Below are positions 46,410 to 57,900 of a DNA stretch of 64,000 bases, piece after piece. Origin of the DNA: Obelidium mucronatum (Eukaryota; Chytridiomycota; Chytridiomycetes; Chytridiales; Chytriomycetaceae). The stretch's first letter is position 1. Each line of letters starts with the position of its first letter. A program made the translations under genes and the position numbers. The notes beneath the pieces are model-generated. The model made no database searches. It was not told the DNA's origin and saw only the letters and a list, made by a program, of their open reading frames with translations. The stretch spans positions 124,001 to 188,000 of the forward strand of contig JAIVFH010000019.1 in the NCBI GenBank assembly GCA_025765595.1, in the 5' to 3' direction.

Positions 46410-49385
46410 TTACAGCTTAAGCGAAGCAATGTCACCAGCATTGAAATCGGATCTCAACAAAAGAACCTTCTTCACATCAGCAGCACTCAATCTCCATCCA
46501 GCACTCACACCCATGACTTCAGCAACTTCGCCCAGTCCTTCAACGTTCAGCAAAGCTCCGATGTTATTTAATCGCACGAATTTATCACGAATATTCCAAG
46601 AAGTGAGACCAGTCAGAAAAGCGACAACACTACGAAGGTCCTTATCAAATCGAAGGGCACCTAACGCATTGAATTTCAAGGAAGAGAATATGTGACGTTC
46701 CCATTCGGATACAATAGTTTCAATGAAATAAGATACAGTTTGGTTGTGATTTCGTGGGGAATATGTCGACTTTCAGGGTTGAGGAAATGTTAAAATCAAA
46801 ATTAAATACTTGGCGGAAGAGACAAGTACCTTGAACAAAGTAATGATCTTGCTGAATTCTCTAGTGAATCGTTTAACAAACAGGTCCTGTGAATCGACTT
46901 CAACATATTCATCTTCAGCCAAGACGTATTTCACATCCCTGCAGATATCTACAATGGCAGGACGAATTTTTGGCTTGATCATTTGGTTGAACATGTTCTC
47001 AACTGAAATCTAATGAACGCAGATATTGTTTTAAACTCAAAATTAAAACTCAACTAGAACAAAAAAGCAATCTTACCATTAACGTTCTCTTGAAAGAATC
47101 CCCATAGTCAGTCAATGACGCCAAACAAGTTTTCATCTTCTCCACCTCTGCAGGAGGCAAAGATTCAAACGAGCGATTGATCTCCCCGTTGACTTCCTTG
47201 ACCAGTTTTTGAATGTAGTCACAACTGGTGTCCAAATTATTCAAAATAACCTTTTGGTAATCAATTCAACATGTGCATCCCAAATATATAATAAAATCCC
47301 CACCAATAAACCGATCTTTCCTTCTTTGGTTTCCAATGTACCCATGTTCGCAGCAGAGAGCCTTTTTTGGAACACAGAGATATAATCGGTTTCCAAAATT
47401 CTCCCCACAGATTCCAAGACGGTACAAATAGTCAACGGATCTGCTGTTGAAAGAGTTCTTGACATGCTTGTTTTGACAATATAAAAGACATCATCCACAG
47501 ACGAGGAAGTTTGAGAACCGGCTTCGTGCTCGTCCAATTTGATAGCCTATGTTTTGCGGATTAAGAAATTGTAAAGAAGCAACATTGCTACCTTTTCTAT
47601 GCTCTTTTTCAAAAAGAACTCTTGCAACGTTGCAAAATTGCTCATTAATTCTTTGACACGAATACTAAGCCCACTCTGTTTGTTCAAGACAATGCCTTCC
47701 AGCTCAATAGGTCGCTGAGGAATATTTGTCGTTGAGGTTGCAGTTGTTTGGTCCGCCGCTTCTTCCAAAAGAGATGCTAACTTGTCTTCTTCCGACTGTT
47801 CAAGACAACAATCAATTAAATACAAAAAGGGTATTTTTTAAAAGCAAAAAAGCAATCTAACCTTTGCGCGAACTTCCAGGAAACGAATAAATAGTCGGGT
47901 GCGTTGACTAATAATTGCAATCTCATTCACAAGAGCATCGATTTCACGAGGATCCAATAGAGCAGCAGAAGGTGGGACGGGCTTGTTTTGGCTTGTTGCA
48001 ATATCCAACGCATTAATATCAGAAATCTATCAAATGACTGTCAGATGGAAGAAAACCAAACCGCGCGATAACACACCTTTCGCGAAATATTTCTCTTGTC
48101 TAAAAATGATTCAATCACCATGGATGTTCGAACATCCACCTCTTTTTGGAGTTTTACAATGACACGCAACAAGCGACCCGGCCCATAGTTTCTTTCCACC
48201 ACCATTTCCTGCTTATCAATCAAGGATGCAACTGCTTCGAATAGTTTGGTGAGAAGGTCGGCGTACAACGTGGGGACTATGATGTGATCAGATCAGCGTT
48301 CAATTTCAACATAGTAAAACGATCCTACTTCTGTCAGCCTCGGAAACAGCGCTCATAAAATCTTGTCCAAGCCTTCGAATAACTCCAGCCAAAACAACAC
48401 TGAACTTGTCCAATCCAACGGCCCGTTCTCCCACAACGGCAAATAACTTGAAAAATCTGAGAATGGCCGCTTCATCCCCTGCCGCAACGGCATTATCAAA
48501 TTCAGAAGTAATTGTTTTGACAAGAGATTTCTTTGCTTCTGTCAGAGTTTCGACTGGGTCGGGAGACCCTGGAGGACAATAGAGATCTGCTGCTGACGCA
48601 GTGTCTTGAAGTGATGTCAATGGATCTGATGTTTCTTGATCCGAGAGAAATGACGTTGCTTCGGTTGATTCCATCGCAGCAGTGGGTATTGTATTGACGG
48701 ATAGCTTTGGTTTTCCATGGTCAACAGGCTGCACAGCGAGATTGGGTTAATAGAAATCCAAAACTGCAATTTCTAAAAACCTTGTATTTGTTGAAGACGC
48801 GTTGAATACGTTCAATGTCATGCTTAAGGAATCGTTGAATGTGAATGGCAGCAAGCTCCCAATCTTGAAGGGCCATAGCCGCCTTCACCTGAACTGCTGA
48901 GTCTTTGATCTATCAAAAGAAGAACAGGACCAATTTGGTTTAAAAAGAAAGGAGCGAGAGGTTACTTTTCCAGATTCACCGACCTCTGACAAGTCATCCA
49001 CAAGAGCCAACAAGGAGCGCACACGTTGTTGCTGCTGATCCAGCAGCCTGACTTTTCGCGATATTTGTTCAGCCATTACAGCAGTATCGGCAATAATCGA
49101 ATGCATTGCCTGACAGAAAGAGAGTTGTAGTTGGATTATTGGCGGAAAGGAACTAAGCACCTTTGTGTGATCCAGGAGAGCAGCCACGCGTGGACCAGCT
49201 TCCCTGTGGGTTCTGTCTATGCTCGCCTCGAGCCTGACAGCATGCTCCCTCGTAGCAGCATCGAGCAGGGCATCGATAGCCACAGCTTGAGCTGCCACGG
49301 CAAGCATGTTGTCCTCTTCTGCTTTCTCAAGTTCTTCGACTATTTCCCCAGAGTGTTCCTGCTCGTTTTTCTGGCGGCCAGGCAT
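46410..49385 (-). CDS. COG4: Conserved oligomeric Golgi complex subunit 4
   Basis: It starts with ATG at 49385 (MPGRQKNEQEHSGEIVEELEKAEED) and ends at 46410 after WRLSAADVKKVLLLRSDFNAGDIASLKL, the typical COG4 C-terminus. The body is all-helical: a coiled-coil N-terminus (LLDQQQQRVRSLLALVDDLSEV), DWELAAIHIQRFL, PTLYADLLTKLFEAVASLI, NYGPGRLLRVIVKLQKEVD, GLSIRVKELMSNFATLQEFF, FYIVKTSMSRTLST, NNLDTSCDYIQKL. It belongs to lobe A of the COG tether, which captures retrograde vesicles at the Golgi and supports glycosyltransferase retention. About ten short introns split it. It is divergent from eIF3c with only 70 bp between start codons. Confidence 0.9.
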
Positions 49386-49455
49386 TTTGAGTGACTTCTC
49401 TTAATTTATTTCTTTTTATTTTCTTTTTATTTTCCTTTCACTTTTTTTCTTTCAA
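49386..49455. promoter_or_regulatory. 70-bp bidirectional promoter (COG4 / eIF3c)
   Basis: The two ATGs face outward with 70 bp between them. The interval is a T-rich (plus-strand) tract with repeated TTTATTTTC elements and no TATA-like box in either direction. Confidence 0.6.
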
Positions 49456-52400
49456 ATGTCTCGTTTCCTTCGCAAGAAACCCGCTCTGTCCTCGGGCTCA
49501 GACTCAGACTCAGCCTCAGACTCAGACGATGCATCATCAGTAGTCAAAGGAGACAAGTTGTTTGCACCAGCATCAACAACGACACAAAAGAAGTCTTTTG
49601 TTGCAAACATTAGAGCACTCAGAGACTCGGACTCGGATTCAGACTCGGACTCGGACTCGGATGATTCAGACGATGATTCGGATGACTCGGATAATCAACG
49701 GAAAAAGAGCAAGAAGAAGGCTCCCGTGAAGGACACTGTTGTTCTTGTCAGAGACAAGCGCTTCGATGACATGCGGTCATGTGTCAAACTGATCCAAAAC
49801 AAGGCAAAGATTAACGATTGGGTCGCGCTTCAAACAGGTATTGGAGGCGGATTAGTTTGTTTCTGTTTTTGTTTAAAAGGCCAGCGTCCATTTTGTTAAC
49901 TTCGACACCACGCAAATCAAACAGAATTCGACCGTCTCATCAACCAATACTCTCGAGTCGCGACATTTAAACCCGATGAAAAGAACCCGACTCCATTCCG
50001 TTTCTTTTACCGTGCTCTTGTACAAATCGATGATGCCCACAAGGCTGCTCAAGAGGCTTCCGTGAAGATGAATGCCGTCAACTCTAAGGCGTTTAATGCC
50101 ATGAAGGCGAAATTAAAGAAGACTTTGAAGGGTCACGAAGATGGTGTTGCTGGTTGGAGAGTAGATGCCGTCGACGAGGCTCAATCAGAGAATGAAGCGC
50201 TTGAGGTTGGTTGATGTTCCTTGTTTTTTTTGGAGGATTTTTTAAGGTTGTTGTTGGGGTGGTGGGAAGACTGGGGTTTTTGACCGATAGGAATGCACTC
50301 TTTGCTAAATCAAACACCCCTTGTAGATTGCCAAATCCTTGGCTTCAGGTGGTTCGGCCGCCGCCACTGGTGCTTCAGGAGATGCTGCCGATGCGGGCGA
50401 TGAATCCGATGATTCCATTTTCGGAAAGGATGACGATTCTGATGATTCTGATTCAGATGACGAGGTGGACGAAGAAGCCAACAAATTGTTGTCGGGTCGT
50501 GAACGAATGCTCAAAAAGTTTGGAAGATCACCTGTTAATTCAGACAACGAAGGCGATGATGGCGAAAAGAAGAAACCAGCTCAAAAAGCCAAAGTCGAAA
50601 AGCCAAAGAAAGTTACTGTTGTTGCTCCTGCAGACGCGGCGGCTGGCACACCAACAGCGTCTGGTGCTCCGGGCTCTGGCGATGGATTCACAATTGTTGG
50701 ACCAGGTGGAAAACCTCTTGAAATTACTCCTGAAAACTTGTACAAGAGATTGCAGGAATTGGTTCTTGCACGTGGAAAAAAGTCGACGGATAAGGTTCAG
50801 CAGATTGAACACCTCTCGAAACTTTTGCAAGTTGCGGTTGGTGGTTCAGACCACATGCGCATTCAAGTCTTGCTTGTTTTGATTCCATCTTTGTTTGACT
50901 ACAACCCTGCATCTACTGGTGGATTTTTGCCAACAGAGTATTGGAAGAGGTGTGTTTATGGTTATGGCTTTTTCAAAGCATTTTTTCACTTAACATGTAA
51001 AACGCAGCACTCGCGCCAACATTGATTTGTTGCTGGATCTTCTCGAAGCCAACCACAAGATTACTGTCACCGAAACTATCAGCACTGACGATCTCGAACC
51101 AGCACAAAGCGAAAACGTTTGTTCAACTTTTGTTTTGTTTTTCTCCGTCCCTTAACCATCCCTTAACGTCCAATAGTTGTTCAAAGAAGGAAACGACATC
51201 AATCTCCGTGGAAACATTTACTCCTTTGTCGAACGTCTCAGCAATGAATTCATCAAATCCCTTCAACACATTGACCCCCACACTACTGAATACATTGAGC
51301 GTCTGAAAGACGAGACTCCATTGTACGTCTTGATTGTTCGTGCTCAAAAGTACTTTGGAAGAGTCAACTCTGCCGAATCTTCTGACGCATGTACCTTAAA
51401 GCGAGTTCTGCACATTTACTACAAGGTAAAGTAATATAATTGCTTAATTTGTTACAAATCCTGATTTTAATGGTTTTGGGCTATTTTTTTCGCAGACCGA
51501 CAACGTGATTGCATTCATGGAAAGCGCTCTTCCAGCCCACTCCCGAGATGCATCCTTGTCATCATCCAACCTCGTCCACTCACTCTGCACCGCCTTGTAC
51601 CAAACGAGCGATATCCGAATCCGTGCTCGTGCCCTCCTTTGCCATGTTTACCACCTTGCACTCCATGGGAAGTTTTACGAAGCACGAGACATGCTTCTCA
51701 TGTCCCACCTCCAAGAACAAGCGCAAAACACCGACATTGATACACAGATTCTGTACAACCGAACGATTGTTCAACTCGGTATGAGCGCGTTCCGGTCGGG
51801 ACTGATTCGTGAATCTGCAAACGCCCTGCAAGACTTTTTCGGCAGCGGCAAGACCAAGGAGCTGCTTGCCCAAGGATTCCAAGTCAACAACCGATTCGGT
51901 GGGGCTGGAGGCCAAGCCGAAAAGACGCCTGAGCAAGAGCGTTTGGAGAAGCAGAGATTACTGCCGTTCCACATGCATATTAATTTGGAGTTGTTGGAGT
52001 GTATTTACTTGACTTGTTCCATGTTGTTGGAGATTCCCAATATGGCAATGTATGCGCATGATTCTAGGCGGAAGATGATTAGCAAACCTTTTAGAAGGAA
52101 CTTGGATTATAACCAGAAACAAGTTTTCATTGGTGAGTTGCTTTTTTTTGTGAGTGGCTTTTAATTCTGACTTTTTTCGTTAAGGTCCACCTGAAAACAC
52201 ACGTGACCATATTATGGCAGCCGCCAAGTCCCTCTCTTCTGGAGAATGGGAAAAGTGCCGAGACTACATCAACGCCATCAAGATTTGGACACTCATGCCA
52301 GACTCGACGAAAATCAAGGAAATGCTTGCCCAAAAGATCCAAGAGGAAGGACTCCGTACATACATTTTCCAATTTGCCCCACACTACGACTCATTGGGAC

Positions 52401-52771
52401 TCCACCAACTAAGCGCCATGTTTGATCTCCCCGTCCCTGCTGTCCACAGCATCCTGGCGAAAATGATTGTCAGCGAAGAGTTGTGTGCGAGTTTGGATGA
52501 ACCCACACAGACTGTTGTGTTGCACCGGAACGCGCCTGGTGTTGAGATGAGTCGGTTGGAGTATCTGGCTGGAGTGTATGCGGACAAGGTGCAGACGCTT
52601 GTGGATTCCAATGAAAAGATGTTGGAGAGTCGGTCTATTTTGTTGGGGTTGCAGCAGCAACAGCAGCAGTTGAATGCGGCTGGTGGAGCGGCTAAAGGGC
52701 AGAGGACTGGTGGTGGAGTAAGTGGTGGGGCTGGATCTGGTAATGCGTCTGGACCGAGACGTAGAAACTAA
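49456..52771 (+). CDS. NIP1: Eukaryotic translation initiation factor 3 subunit C
   Basis: It starts [19 protein letters not shown]. Exon 1 is 49456-49837, exon 2 is 49925-50205, and exon 3 begins at 50327; several more follow to TAA at 52769-52771. The acidic Ser-Asp N-terminus binds eIF5 and eIF1 in this family. The middle has [50 protein letters not shown] and [31 protein letters not shown]. The C-terminal PCI part ([45 protein letters not shown]) is followed by a poly-Gln and Gly-rich, basic tail. It is a core subunit of eIF3 on the 40S ribosome. Confidence 0.93.
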
Positions 52772-53201
52772 AAAAGAAAAAGAAGGTTTTCGGATTTAAG
52801 GAAGATTGGGGTTCTTTTTTCTAAGTTGCTGTCTGTGTGAAGTCGTTTTTTTTTTGTGTCGATGATGGTGAGAGAAGTGTTTCCAGAGGATTTATTTGAT
52901 ATCCTATCCCTATTTTTTTCGTTGTTTGCAAAGAAAGGATTGATTATTTTGGTAAATACATGATTCTTGTTGATGTGGCAAAGTAAGCGAAGAAGGAAGA
53001 TCTGATTTCGAATGCAAGATTTGAAATTCCGAAGTTTTTTTTAATTAGATAACTTAAATAACGCCAGCAAATAAAGAGCGAAGCGAACGAAAGAAGAAAC
53101 TGAAATCTGAAAAACAAAATCAAGTAAAGCAGTTCCCCTGAGTTCCCCCCGTTCTTAAGATTTGTAAACGTGGTGGATTAAAAAACAATTTCTCGCAGAA
53201 G
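52772..53201. other. Intergenic region between eIF3c and the NIPA gene
   Basis: 430 bp of AT-rich sequence. It holds the 3' flank of eIF3c and the promoter side of the NIPA gene. No gene is seen. Confidence 0.5.
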
Positions 53202-54700
53202 ATGAGCAACACAAGCCTCGAGTCCCACCTCTCGCAGACGCCGCCGTGGCAGAGCGCCGTGGGCATCACTCTGGCGCTGGTCTCGAATGCGTTCATTGGC
53301 GCCAGCGTGGTGTTCCGCAAGCGGGGTCTTCTGGACGTGGCCGCTAGGGGCTTCGATGTGACTACTGGCTCGACAGCGTATCTGCGCAACGGCTTCTGGT
53401 GGGCGGGAATGCTGCTGCGTTGAGTGAATTTTGCTTTTGTTTTGCGTGCTGTCTGTGTGATCTGTGCTTGGACTGAACTTGAACTTGAACTGACTCCAGT
53501 TGCCATCGGCGAACTGTCCAACTTTGGCGCCTACGCCTTCTCGCCGGCGATCCTCGTGACGCCGCTGGGCACTTTGTCGGTTGTCATCAGCATCGTCTTG
53601 TCGAACTACGTGCTGCACGAGAAGCTCAACTTCCTCGGGAAGACAGGCTGCGGGCTCTGCATCCTGGGCGTGATTATGATTGTCACCCATGCACCCACTG
53701 CGCAAGTCACAGATACGATTCCGGGCTTCATAATGAATGCTGTGCATCCAGGTTGGTGGGCTTGTGGGCTTGTCTTTCTTTCTTTTTTTCCTTGTCTTTC
53801 TCACGCAGTCTTTGAACTATTCTTGCTCGTTCTTGATGTAGTATTCCTCATATACTCTTTTCTGATTGGCTGCTTTCTTGTGTGGCTGGTGTACTATGCC
53901 GAACCTCGCTGGGCAAAGCAGACACCCATGGTGTACATTGGAATGAGCTCTTGTGGAGGATCGTACTTGGTCTTAAGTGCTCAAGGTATTCTTATTAATG
54001 GCTCTATAATATGTTTTTTAAACCGTATCTGATGTATTCTTAAGGTGTGGGATCATCAATTGTTACATCAGCGCGAGAATGGTCCACCAACAACCAGTTC
54101 CTTCGATGGGAAATGTACCCCCTGATAATATTTATGATTTTGACAATCGTATTTCAGATACATTATCTGAATAAGGTAAATCTATTCTATTCTTATCTAA
54201 GACAAGTAGTTTTCGACTTATACGTCTCAAAGGCACTTGCTGTTTATTCTACTGCAATTGTTTACCCAATCCACTATGTCTGCTTCACTGGCGTCACTAT
54301 GCTCTCAACAGCCTTCTTGTTTCGCGAATTTCCAGTCACGTCTATCGACGCGGGCGGTAGCATTGTCGAAGGATTCATTGTTCTTGCCACTGGAGTTGTA
54401 TTGCTATACAAGAGCAACTTTGAAGAGGGTTTTGCGACAGATTCCCGCCGGAGCCCAGACCCAAGCAGCACGACAAATCAAGATACTCTTGCGGATTACG
54501 ATCAAAATCGCTTCTCTAAATATGAGCATTCCTTTTCATTTGAGGATGCAGGGTTTTTGGTTGCTTCATCACAAGATACAATAAGCTCTCGGCGGAAAAA
54601 TTTCTATGATGGGACAAGTAGTGGTGATGGTTTTGGTGGTGGTCGAGATGAAACTTTGGCTGAGCTTGGTGCAACTTCGAATGTGCGGTTGCAGCAGTAG
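53202..54700 (+). CDS. NIPA-family magnesium transporter
   Basis: It starts MSNTSLESHLSQTPPWQSAVG, with exon 1 ending at GMLL (about 53420), joined by GTTGAG...CTCCAG to LAIGELSNFGAYAFSPAILVTPLGTLSV. This segment, with NAFIGASVVFRKRGL before it and NYVLHEKLNFLGKTGCGLCILG after it, is the signature of the NIPA/DUF803 family (nine-helix Mg2+ transporters of the DMT superfamily). Later parts give VYIGMSSCGGSYLVLSAQG/VGSSIV, FQIHYLNK and ALAVYSTAIVYPIHYVCFTG. The last 90 residues are a hydrophilic Ser/Asp-rich tail, likely cytosolic and phosphorylated. Introns lie near 53421-53498, 53750-53880, 53985-54044 and 54175-54230. The first exon is GC-rich. Confidence 0.85.
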
Positions 54701-54933
54701 CTCGATAGTGAACAGGACTGTGATATTTCAATTTAAATGCGCAAGTCATACAGATGGACCTCTTTTCTTGCCTCCTATTTTTCTCCCCTTCAGTTAATTG
54801 TATTTTTAGACAGTTTTTTGTTTTCTTAATCGGCACGATTAAATGGATTTACGATATGGATTTTATCTTTCCAATTTCGATAAATATCAAACTGATATGA
54901 AGACCCCCCACAATGCAAGATGATAGTATGCTT

Positions 54934-57900
54934 TTATTTATTTTTTTTGGAACGTTTTCTCCACAGCGTTAATTCCACATCTGTCCGCACAACAAACTGA
55001 AGAGCAAGTTCCACAGAAATCTTTGTAGACAACTGTTCCAAAGTATCCCGAACCCTTGCCTCCCTCATCGCCACCTTCTTTTTCAGTGTTTGAGATATCT
55101 TTTTCTGTGTCTTTGGTGGATTAATGCATTCTCCCAATGGCGGTTCGGCTTTTGCTGTTTTGGAGATTTCACCTCTTTTCGTTTTGGAAGTGGATTCGCG
55201 TTTTGATCCAGCCGTGCTTGGCCTTGATGTTGGAGCTGATGATGATGCTGTTGTCGTACTTTTAGGATTCTCACTCGCACCAGCAGCAGCAGCAGCTGAT
55301 TGTTCCTCTTTCCAAGTCTTAATTTTCTTGACCACATCATCTCGTCTTGAAATAACACTTCCTCGACCCATCATAACTTCCTTTTCACCAATTTTCTGCT
55401 GTGCGGCAGCAACAACTAGTTCTTGGTCGTTTGTTGGTGGTGGTACATCCGTGATATGCTGTAGACAGAAACCAACACTTGTACGGCGTCGACTTCCTCC
55501 AGCCGATATACTCTGTCTCTGCTTGATCAAGTTTCCAAGAAGTGGGGGGCTTCCGTCACTGTCCTCATGATCATCATTGTTGCAATCACCATTGCTTTCA
55601 GCTCCAGCAGTTGCTGGTGGTCTCGGTTGCAAGGAATATGGTTCATTTGGGTTTGGGCTGACTTCCAAAATAGCTGTTGGTACTGTTGCTGATGGTCTTC
55701 TTGATCTGTTTACAGGAGCCACGGTTTGGAAAGGTAGATCTTTGTTGTGAAGAAGTGGTGCTGTCGCCGTGGAAGACTTTTGTAATGGTGCTGAAGTTGG
55801 TGGTGTTTTCGCTGTGAAGACTTTTGAGATGATGGTGTTCAGAGGTTGTTCTTCCTCCTCCGTGTATTCCTGATCTACCGCGGCGCCAAGCAGTGAATCA
55901 GCCGTACTGCTGCGTGGCTCTGTATTATTGCTCACTATTTGGGACAGAACGGTAGACTTTCGCTGGTTGGTTACTGATGTTGAACTTGAACTGGAAAGAG
56001 TGGAGGACGATAACTTGCCATCATTGCGATACGTTTGAAGTCTATAAAAAAGTGCTTCAGTCGCGAATAAGACAAGCTCAGGTCGTAGATTTGTGTATCT
56101 GGCATCTACACTTTCTTTGGCTCTGAAATATTGCTTCCAAAGGGTTAAAGTTGTTTCTGATGGGTTCGGTAGGATTCGCTGCCTTGCTTGTATTCTACGT
56201 TGGGCGAATCTTCGCACGCGGTATCGCAATGGATTGAATGCACGTCTATCCATCATCCTTGATGATTCATTTTCTTGGGGTTCCTCGTTTTCGATAGTTG
56301 TTGACTCGGTTATCTGTCTGCTCTCTTGGGCATCAGCGAAGGGATGCAACAGCGTTTGGTTCAATTGAACAATGTTTGCAAATGCGTTTGCAGATATTCT
56401 TCGGCATTCTCCAGTCTCTGGGATCTCGGCAGCACTATCGAGGGCATCGAATCTCTTCATGCTGGGTGCCAAACTGCGACGTTGTTTCTGGAGATTTCGA
56501 AGTCGTTGATATGCTTGTGCAACGCGTCTTGCTCGGAACATTCTAAGTTCAAACAACTTAAGTTAAAAAAAAAACAAAAAAAAAGAAGTTTCACCTTTGG
56601 AGATACACTACTACATCCAACAGTCTTCCGCGTTTAACCCCAACAACATATTCTCGCCAAACCCTCTGAATCAAAACAATCCTCCTTTCCAATACAACAC
56701 TTGCACAAACAAACATGTCTACCCAGCTGGGAACAACTAATTTTTGATCTGTTTTGGAACCCACCTGTAACCCGTCCCCTACCTCCTCCTTCCCACCGCT
56801 TAACTCCACGCAATTGTATTTCAAATCCAAACTGTCAGCGTCACTACTCTCCTCTTCATCTGATTCAGGCGACGAAGAAGATGGTGCACTTGATGACTCC
56901 GTTTTTTCAGTGGAGGTTACGGAATGCTGTCGCGCCGCCATACTGTTTTTCGGCGTATTTGTTTTCGATTTGGTCATCACCATTGAAACAGGTTTCCCTG
57001 AAATCCGCTTCCTCTTTTGTTTTTTCGGCTTTTTCTTTTGAAGATCTTGGTCGTTTGATGTTGATGCAGAAGCGTTGTTAGTAGTAGCAGTAGTAGTAGT
57101 AGTAGCCGTAGCTGTTGCGGCGTTGATATTCTGGATATGCAAAAGTGTGTCCAAATATTCCTGTATCGCTAAATCATGATCTCTTCTGCTTTCCATGTAC
57201 TCTTTTCTATAAGTTTCATAGTCGTCTTGTTGGAGACTGTGGTGGTGGTTATGGTGACGTTGATGATGATGATGACTATGATGCAAATGTGGGTTTTCTG
57301 CACTTCTATGGATTATCTGGATACACTGAAGTTCCCTCTTCCGCCTCACTACCTGCTACAGCTACTACTAATATTGCCAACAATAGCTCCATGTGAAGGT
57401 GGTACCCGGCGGCGCTTCTGGTAACCGCCACTACCCAACTGATTACCCTCCCCCGCATCAACAGCCAAATCCTCATAATCAGCGATATCATCACTGTTGT
57501 ATCCCGTGTTCCAACCATCGCTATGCGCAATTATCGTTGCCGGACTCGCTGTCCTTGGAGGCTGTGGCGTCTTTCTGCCAGTAGTGCTACTAGGTCTGAC
57601 ACGTCCACTAGAGCTTGTGACTGAAACAACTGAAGCTCCCAAAAGCGTTCGATTCGTCCATTTGGCGCTGGAGCAGCAGCGATTGTATGTTGATTCAGGG
57701 GTTTTGGGGTTTGGTTTTGGGGACGGATGGTGAGTTGAAAGTAAAGCTGGAGCTGTAGAAGGTCTCTGTCGTGGAATCGCTTTCTGTTGCTGTTGCTGCT
57801 GGTACTGTTGCTGCTGCTGCTGCTGTGGTATTTTTACGACAGGTGTCACTGGCGCTTGTAGTCGATCATCAATGCCAATCAAAGTAGCTCCCCTCTTTGG

